Assembly: GCF_042738955.1 (NCBI RefSeq)
Contig: NZ_JBHYHC010000006.1
Span: forward strand, 62,001 to 126,000
Reading direction: 5' to 3'
Source: Umezawaea sp042738955
GTDB lineage: Bacteria; Actinomycetota; Actinomycetes; Mycobacteriales; Pseudonocardiaceae
DNA length: 64,000 nucleotides
Part shown: in pieces, positions 57,907 to 64,000 of the stretch
How the letters are laid out: each line of letters begins with the position of its first letter
Position numbering within the stretch: position 1 is the first letter of the stretch
The notes under the pieces: model-generated
What the model was told of the DNA's origin: nothing
The model's input: the letters and a program-made list of their open reading frames with translations, nothing else
Databases searched by the model: none
Program-made: the position numbers and the translations under genes

Positions 57907-59172
57907 GTGACGATTCCGCGATCGATACCGTCGAGTGATAACACTGCCACCGATCGTGGTGTTTCCGCGACGGTTCAAGCACACGGAGTGGTCGAACCCG
58001 TAGGACGACACCGACAAGTGGCTGTCACGGGGGGCATCCTCTTGGCGGCGGGCGTCACTCTCGCGGCAGCCAACCTGCGACCGGCTGTCACGAGCCTCGC
58101 GTCGGTCCTGGGCGACGTCAGAGCGGGTCTCGGCGTGTCGGCGGGGTGGACGAGCCTCCTCACGGCCGTTCCCACCCTGTGCTTCGGCGGCGCCGCGTTC
58201 GCCGCCCCGTGGATCGGCCGCCGCCTGGGCCTCAAACGAGCCGTCGGAGCGGCGCTGCTGCTGCTCACGGTCGGGCTGGTCCTGCGCGTGGTGGACGGCC
58301 CGTTCGTGGTGCTCGGCGGCACGTTCGTGGCGTGCGCGGGCATCGCCCTCTGCAACGTCCTCATCCCCGTGGTGGTCAAGGACTCGTTCCCCACGAAACT
58401 CGGCCTCGTCACGGGTGTCTACACCGCGGCCCTCGCGGCGGGCGCGGCCATGGGCGCCGCGCTGACCCCGCCGCTGGAGGCGTTCCTCGGCTCGTGGCGG
58501 GCGGCGGTCGGCGCGTGGGCGCTGCTGTCGCTGGCGGCGCTGGTGCTGTGGCTGGCCGGGTCCCGCCGCGTCGCGGGCCGCGTGACGGGCGCCCCCGCGG
58601 GCCGGTCGCTGCTGCGCGTGCCGCTGGCGTGGGTGATGACGGTGTTCTTCGGGCTTCAGGCGATGCTCGCGTACACGGTGATGGGCTGGCTGCCCGCGAT
58701 CCTGGGCGACGCGGGCGTCGACCGCACCACGGCGGGCCTGCTGCTCGCCATCACCGTCGTCCTCGGCGTCCCGGTCAGCCTGATCGTCCCGCCGCTGGCC
58801 GCCCGCTGGCCGTCGCAGACCGGCATGGTGATCGTGCTCGGCCTGCTGTCCCTGTCCGGCGTGCTGGGCCTGGCGTTCGCACCGGGCGCCGCACCCGGCC
58901 TGTGGGTGCTGCTGGTGGGCCTGGGCATGGGCGGGATGTTCCCGCTGGCGATCGTGATGGTGTCGCTGCGCACGTCGACCACGGCCGACACGGCCAGGCT
59001 GTCGGCGATGACCCAGAGCATCGGCTACCTGCTGGCGGGCACGGGCCCGTTCACGTTCGGCCTGCTGCGCGACTCGACGGGCGCGTGGACGGCCTCGATG
59101 GCGCTGCTGGCGGGCATGGTCGTGGCGCTGACCGTGCTCGGCTCCATCGCGGGCCGTCCCCGCACCGTCTGA
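57907..59172 (+). CDS. MFS transporter, CynX/NimT-like
   Basis: This 421-residue major-facilitator protein has twelve hydrophobic helices. The N-terminus after a 37-residue hydrophilic stretch reads VAVTGGILLAAGVTLAAANL and then RPAVTSLASVLGDV, characteristic of the CynX/NimT group. That group includes nitroimidazole, cyanate and related exporters. WIGRRLGLKRAVGAALLLL fits the loop 2-3 motif. GACAGT (57895-57900) ends 7 nt before GTG 57907. In-frame starts at 57853 and 58018 exist. The substrate is unknown; its regulator is divergent. The 3' end is one base from the mycothione reductase stop. Confidence 0.9.
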   Translation: MTIPRSIPSSDNTATDRGVSATVQAHGVVEPVGRHRQVAVTGGILLAAGVTLAAANLRPAVTSLASVLGDVRAGLGVSAGWTSLLTAVPTLCFGGAAFAAPWIGRRLGLKRAVGAALLLLTVGLVLRVVDGPFVVLGGTFVACAGIALCNVLIPVVVKDSFPTKLGLVTGVYTAALAAGAAMGAALTPPLEAFLGSWRAAVGAWALLSLAALVLWLAGSRRVAGRVTGAPAGRSLLRVPLAWVMTVFFGLQAMLAYTVMGWLPAILGDAGVDRTTAGLLLAITVVLGVPVSLIVPPLAARWPSQTGMVIVLGLLSLSGVLGLAFAPGAAPGLWVLLVGLGMGGMFPLAIVMVSLRTSTTADTARLSAMTQSIGYLLAGTGPFTFGLLRDSTGAWTASMALLAGMVVALTVLGSIAGRPRTV

Positions 59173-59173
59173 C

Positions 59174-60550
59174 TCAGTCCTCGAGCGGCAGGTTGAGCAG
59201 GGCGTTCTCGACGAGTTCCGGCATGGCCGGGTGGATCCAGTACTGGCCCTTCGCCATCGAGCGGGCGTCCAGGCCGAAGCTCATGGCCTGGATGAGGGGC
59301 TGGATCACGGTCGGGGCCTGCGGGCCGATGATGTGCGCGCCGAGGATCTTGCCGGTCTTCGGGTCGGCGAGGACCTTGGCGAAGCCGGTCTGGTCCTCCA
59401 TGGCCCAGCCGTAGGCGATCGACGCGTAGGCCTGGCTGCCCTTCACGTACGCCACGCCCTGCTCGACCGCCTGCTCCTCGGTGAGGCCGACGGACGCGAT
59501 CTGCGGCGACGAGAACACCGCCGACGGCACGTACCGGTGGTCCGACGCCTTCGGCGCGTCCGGGTGCAGCAGGTTGTGCTGGACGACGCGGCCCTCGTGG
59601 TTCGCGACGTGCTTGAGCTGGTGCTCGGAGCTGATGTCGCCGAACGCGTAGATGCCGTCCACCACGGTCTTCTGGAACTCGTCGACGACGATCCGGCCGT
59701 CCGGGTGGGTGGTCACGCCGGTCTGCGCGAGGTCGAGCAGGTCGGAGTTCGGGGTGCGGCCGACGGCGACGAGCAGCGTGTCGGCCTCGACGACCTCGGC
59801 CCCGTCCGGGCCCTCCAGGTGCAGGCGGAGGCCGGTGTCGGTGCGTTCGGCGCGCACGGTCTTGCGCTGCAACCGGACGTCCCACTTCTCGGCGGCGATC
59901 TCCGTGAAGCGCTCGGCGATCTCGTGGTCCTCGTGGCGCAGCAGCATGTTCGAGCGCGCGATGAGGGTGACCTTCACGCCGAACGACGAGAACACGTGCG
60001 CGAACTCGGCCGCGACGAACCCGCTGCCGAGGATGACCATGCTCTCGGGCAGCTCGTCGAGCCGCATGATCGTGTCGCTGGTGTGGTAGTCGACGGTGTC
60101 GAGGTCCACGACGTCCGGGATGACCGGCCTGCTGCCCGCGCCGATGGCGAACCGGTCGGCGGTGATGACCTCGCCGGTGCCGGTGTCCAGCGTCTTCGGG
60201 CCGACGAACTTCGCGGTGCCCTGGTAGACGGTCGTGTTGGGGTTGCCCTCGGCCCGCCAGCGCAGCCCGCCTGCCGAGATGGGGTCGATGCGGCCGAAGA
60301 TCCGGTCCCGCACGTCCGGCCAGCGCACGCCGTCCAGGTGCTCGTCCACGCCGAACCTCGCCGCTCCGCGAGGGGTCGAGGCCACGTCGGCGGTGTGCAC
60401 GAACATCTTCGTCGGGATGCAGCCGACGTTGAGGCACGTCCCGCCGAACACGCCCTTCTCGACGATCGCGATCTGCTGGTCCGCGAACCGCTCGTCGGGG
60501 ATCGAGTTCCCGGAGCCGCTGCCGATGATGACGAGGTCGAAGTGCCGCAC
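59174..60550 (-). CDS. mtr: mycothione reductase
   Basis: Mtr reduces mycothiol disulfide with NADPH and keeps the actinobacterial thiol pool reduced. This 458-residue flavoprotein has FAD binding LVIIGSGSGNSIPDERFADQ, the redox disulfide GGTCLNVGCIPTKM, NADPH binding VILGSGFVAAEFAHVFSSFG, the FAD-site YAFGDIS and the C-terminal His-Glu pair HPAMPELVENALL. I chose GTG 60550 because the family N-terminus is VRHFDLVIIG; 60583 is an in-frame alternative. A PEBP-like gene lies upstream on the same strand. Confidence 0.95.
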   Translation of the reverse strand: MRHFDLVIIGSGSGNSIPDERFADQQIAIVEKGVFGGTCLNVGCIPTKMFVHTADVASTPRGAARFGVDEHLDGVRWPDVRDRIFGRIDPISAGGLRWRAEGNPNTTVYQGTAKFVGPKTLDTGTGEVITADRFAIGAGSRPVIPDVVDLDTVDYHTSDTIMRLDELPESMVILGSGFVAAEFAHVFSSFGVKVTLIARSNMLLRHEDHEIAERFTEIAAEKWDVRLQRKTVRAERTDTGLRLHLEGPDGAEVVEADTLLVAVGRTPNSDLLDLAQTGVTTHPDGRIVVDEFQKTVVDGIYAFGDISSEHQLKHVANHEGRVVQHNLLHPDAPKASDHRYVPSAVFSSPQIASVGLTEEQAVEQGVAYVKGSQAYASIAYGWAMEDQTGFAKVLADPKTGKILGAHIIGPQAPTVIQPLIQAMSFGLDARSMAKGQYWIHPAMPELVENALLNLPLED

Positions 60551-60619
60551 GATGCCGTCCTGCCTGGTAGGTGAGGGTGCCACTCTCTCAAACGGGCAGG
60601 ACGGCCGTGCGATTCCCGC

Positions 60620-61150
60620 TCAGGTCTGCTGAAAGACCGGCGTAATGATCGCCCGCGCGAGCGTGTGGAACGCCAGGTTGAAGCTCACGACGGCGGGCGA
60701 GGCGTCCCCGTCCACGTCGAGCTTCTCCACGTCCACCGCGTGCACCACGAAGTAGTACCGGTGCGCCGGGTCGCCCTCCGGCGGGGCCGCGCCGCCGAAC
60801 GCGCGGGTGCCGTAGTCGGACCGCACGTGGAACGCGTCACCGGGCAGCGTGCCGTCCTTCTCACCCGCACCGGCGGCCAGCTCGGTCACGGACGCGGGCA
60901 GGTTCACCGCCACCCAGTGCCAGAACCCCGACGGCGTCGGCGCGTCCGGGTCGAAGCACGTCACGGTGAAGCTCTTCGTGCCCTCGGGAAACCCGGACCA
61001 GCTCAACTGCGGCGACGTGTTGCCACCCGCGAACACCTGCGCCTGGTCCAGCGCCTCGCCGTCGCGGACGTCGGTCGACGTCACGCTGAACGAGTCCACC
61101 GCGGGCAGCAGCGAGTACGGGTCGGGAGCGGCGGGACGCTCAAGGCTCAT
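60620..61150 (-). CDS. YbhB/YbcL family (PEBP-like) protein
   Basis: This 176-residue protein is of the phosphatidylethanolamine-binding-protein-like family, with GGNTSPQLSWSGFPEGTKSF, CFDPDAPTPSGFWHWV and GGAAPPEGDPAHRYYFVVHA forming the ligand-binding loop. Bacterial members have poorly known roles; some bind nucleotides or affect kinases. No signal peptide is present. GGAGG lies upstream of ATG 61150. mtr follows on the same strand after 69 bp. The length matches the family. Confidence 0.93.
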   Translation of the reverse strand: MSLERPAAPDPYSLLPAVDSFSVTSTDVRDGEALDQAQVFAGGNTSPQLSWSGFPEGTKSFTVTCFDPDAPTPSGFWHWVAVNLPASVTELAAGAGEKDGTLPGDAFHVRSDYGTRAFGGAAPPEGDPAHRYYFVVHAVDVEKLDVDGDASPAVVSFNLAFHTLARAIITPVFQQT

Positions 61151-61310
61151 GGAGTCCTCCAGGGGGTGATCTTCGGGATTCCGAGCCTAGTGCGACCACC
61201 AGGGCGGCGCAGTTTCCGCCGTTCGCAACCCGCGGGGGTGGTCGGGCGTCTCTAATGGGTGGGCGCTTCTCGGGGCGGAGCGCTTTTGGCCAACTTGGGG
61301 AGGGGTAGCC

Positions 61311-61790
61311 ATGAACACTCGCTTGCGCGCGGTCGCGGTCTTGTTCGCCGTGTTCACCGCTGTGCTGACGATGGTGTCGACCGCGTCGGCGGCGCCGAGC
61401 ACGCCGTTGCTCACGAACGTCCGGGTCGGGGCGCACGCCACGTACGACCGGATCGTGTTGGACTTCACCGGGCCGAAGCCGACGATCCCGTTCGCGCAGG
61501 TCGTGCCGGAGCTGGTCTACGACGGGTCCGGCAAGCCGGTCGACCTGCCGGGGACGTTCTTCTACCAGGTCGTGGCGTGGCCGGGGGCCGCTCACGACGA
61601 CAACGGCAACCCGACGTACACCGGGCCGCGGAAGTTCACGACCCCGCAGCTGGCGAACGTGCAGGGGTTCGCGATCACCGGTGACTTCGAGGGGCAGCTG
61701 ACGGTGGGGCTCGGGTACCGGCGGGCCACCTGGCAGACGGTGACCGTGTTGGAGAACCCGACGCGCGTCGTCATCGACATCGGCGTCTAG
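61311..61790 (+). CDS. secreted protein with AMIN-like domain
   Basis: This 159-residue exported protein has a signal peptide of about 28 residues (RAVAVLFAVFTAVLTMVSTA then SAAP) and an AMIN-like domain with VRVGAHATYDRIVLDFTGP, VPELVYDGSGKPVDLPG and QTVTVLENPTRVVIDI. AMIN-like domains are found in cell-wall-associated proteins, but no partner is known for this one. It is monocistronic, with GGGGAGGGG before ATG 61311 and a strong terminator after the stop. Confidence 0.88.
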   Translation: MNTRLRAVAVLFAVFTAVLTMVSTASAAPSTPLLTNVRVGAHATYDRIVLDFTGPKPTIPFAQVVPELVYDGSGKPVDLPGTFFYQVVAWPGAAHDDNGNPTYTGPRKFTTPQLANVQGFAITGDFEGQLTVGLGYRRATWQTVTVLENPTRVVIDIGV

Positions 61791-61810
61791 TTCTTAGGCG
61801 CCGCACGAGG

Positions 61811-61845
61811 AAGGGCCCTCGCTCGATCACCGAGCGGGGGCCCTT
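61811..61845. terminator. terminator between the AMIN-like gene and lon
   Basis: AAGGGCCC (61811-61818) pairs with GGGCCCTT (61838-61845), and the inner CGCTCG pairs with CGAGCG, giving a long hairpin between convergent genes, followed by TT on the plus strand. Confidence 0.8.
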
Positions 61846-61862
61846 TCACGTCCTGGCGACGG

Positions 61863-64000
<2,138 letters not shown>

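Noticed and set aside
54969..57950. A 993-residue fused reading frame on the minus strand
   Set aside because: Its upstream two thirds run through the first epoxide hydrolase and GntR genes in another frame; only the C-terminal 361 residues are real.
53044..60550. Part of an antibiotic biosynthetic gene cluster
   Set aside because: No polyketide synthase, peptide synthetase or tailoring set is present in the window, so a self-resistance cassette next to its pathway is not supported.

Overview
The window looks like a chromosomal segment of a high-GC, mycothiol-using, sporulating actinomycete. The signs are a mycothione reductase, a WhiG-type sigma factor, actinobacterial families such as DUF2469 and DUF2631, many GTG starts and about 70% GC. 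Gene order and protein style suggest Pseudonocardiales (Lentzea, Saccharothrix or Actinosynnema-like); this placement is inferred, not searched. I see no insertion sequence, prophage, CRISPR array, tRNA or rRNA gene.

Layout. 1-1165 is the tail of a secreted-type peptidase. 1.4-5.7 kb is the nitrogen operon amt-glnK-glnD behind candidate GlnR half-sites. 5.9-11.5 kb holds a small P-loop NTPase, ffh coupled to an amidohydrolase, two CPBP membrane proteases and an orphan pxpA. 11.5-23.1 kb is conserved core: rpsP-khpA-rimM-trmD, rplS, two tandem signal peptidases, rnhB, DUF2469, yraN-comM-dprA, xerC and whiG. 23.2-25.1 kb holds a degenerate M23 protein and a 1.36-kb repeat-rich stretch without a convincing gene. 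25.1-29.2 kb is rpsB-tsf-pyrH-frr-cdsA. The conserved series resumes at rlmN (32.9 kb) and at dxr-rip-ispG (41.6-45.2 kb). Accessory genes lie between these blocks: a VOC protein, a methyltransferase, an aldo/keto reductase, a His-rich PadR regulator, a toxin-antitoxin-like pair, a Ser/Thr kinase, a carbonic anhydrase, an HxlR regulator with an oxidoreductase, and a two-component system with an unusual C-terminal extension.

45-53 kb carries a GNAT protein, a lipoprotein penicillin-binding protein, map, cobQ and a divergent EamA/LysR pair. 53.0-59.2 kb is the most interesting region. A tightly coupled minus-strand operon encodes two paralogous epoxide hydrolases, an AlkZ-like DNA glycosylase with its QxQ motif, and an APH(6)-type phosphotransferase. 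Directly upstream lie a GntR regulator and a divergent MFS transporter that share a palindrome. Mycothione reductase follows. Together these read as a candidate defence set against an epoxide or alkylating genotoxin. The window ends inside lon.

A genome-style feature recurs. About a dozen plus-strand genes have a TANNNT-like -10 box ending 7-8 nt before the start codon and no Shine-Dalgarno, so they are probably leaderless. I used this to choose several starts. Boundaries, domains and motifs come from reading the sequence; functional names rest on family recognition without database searches.
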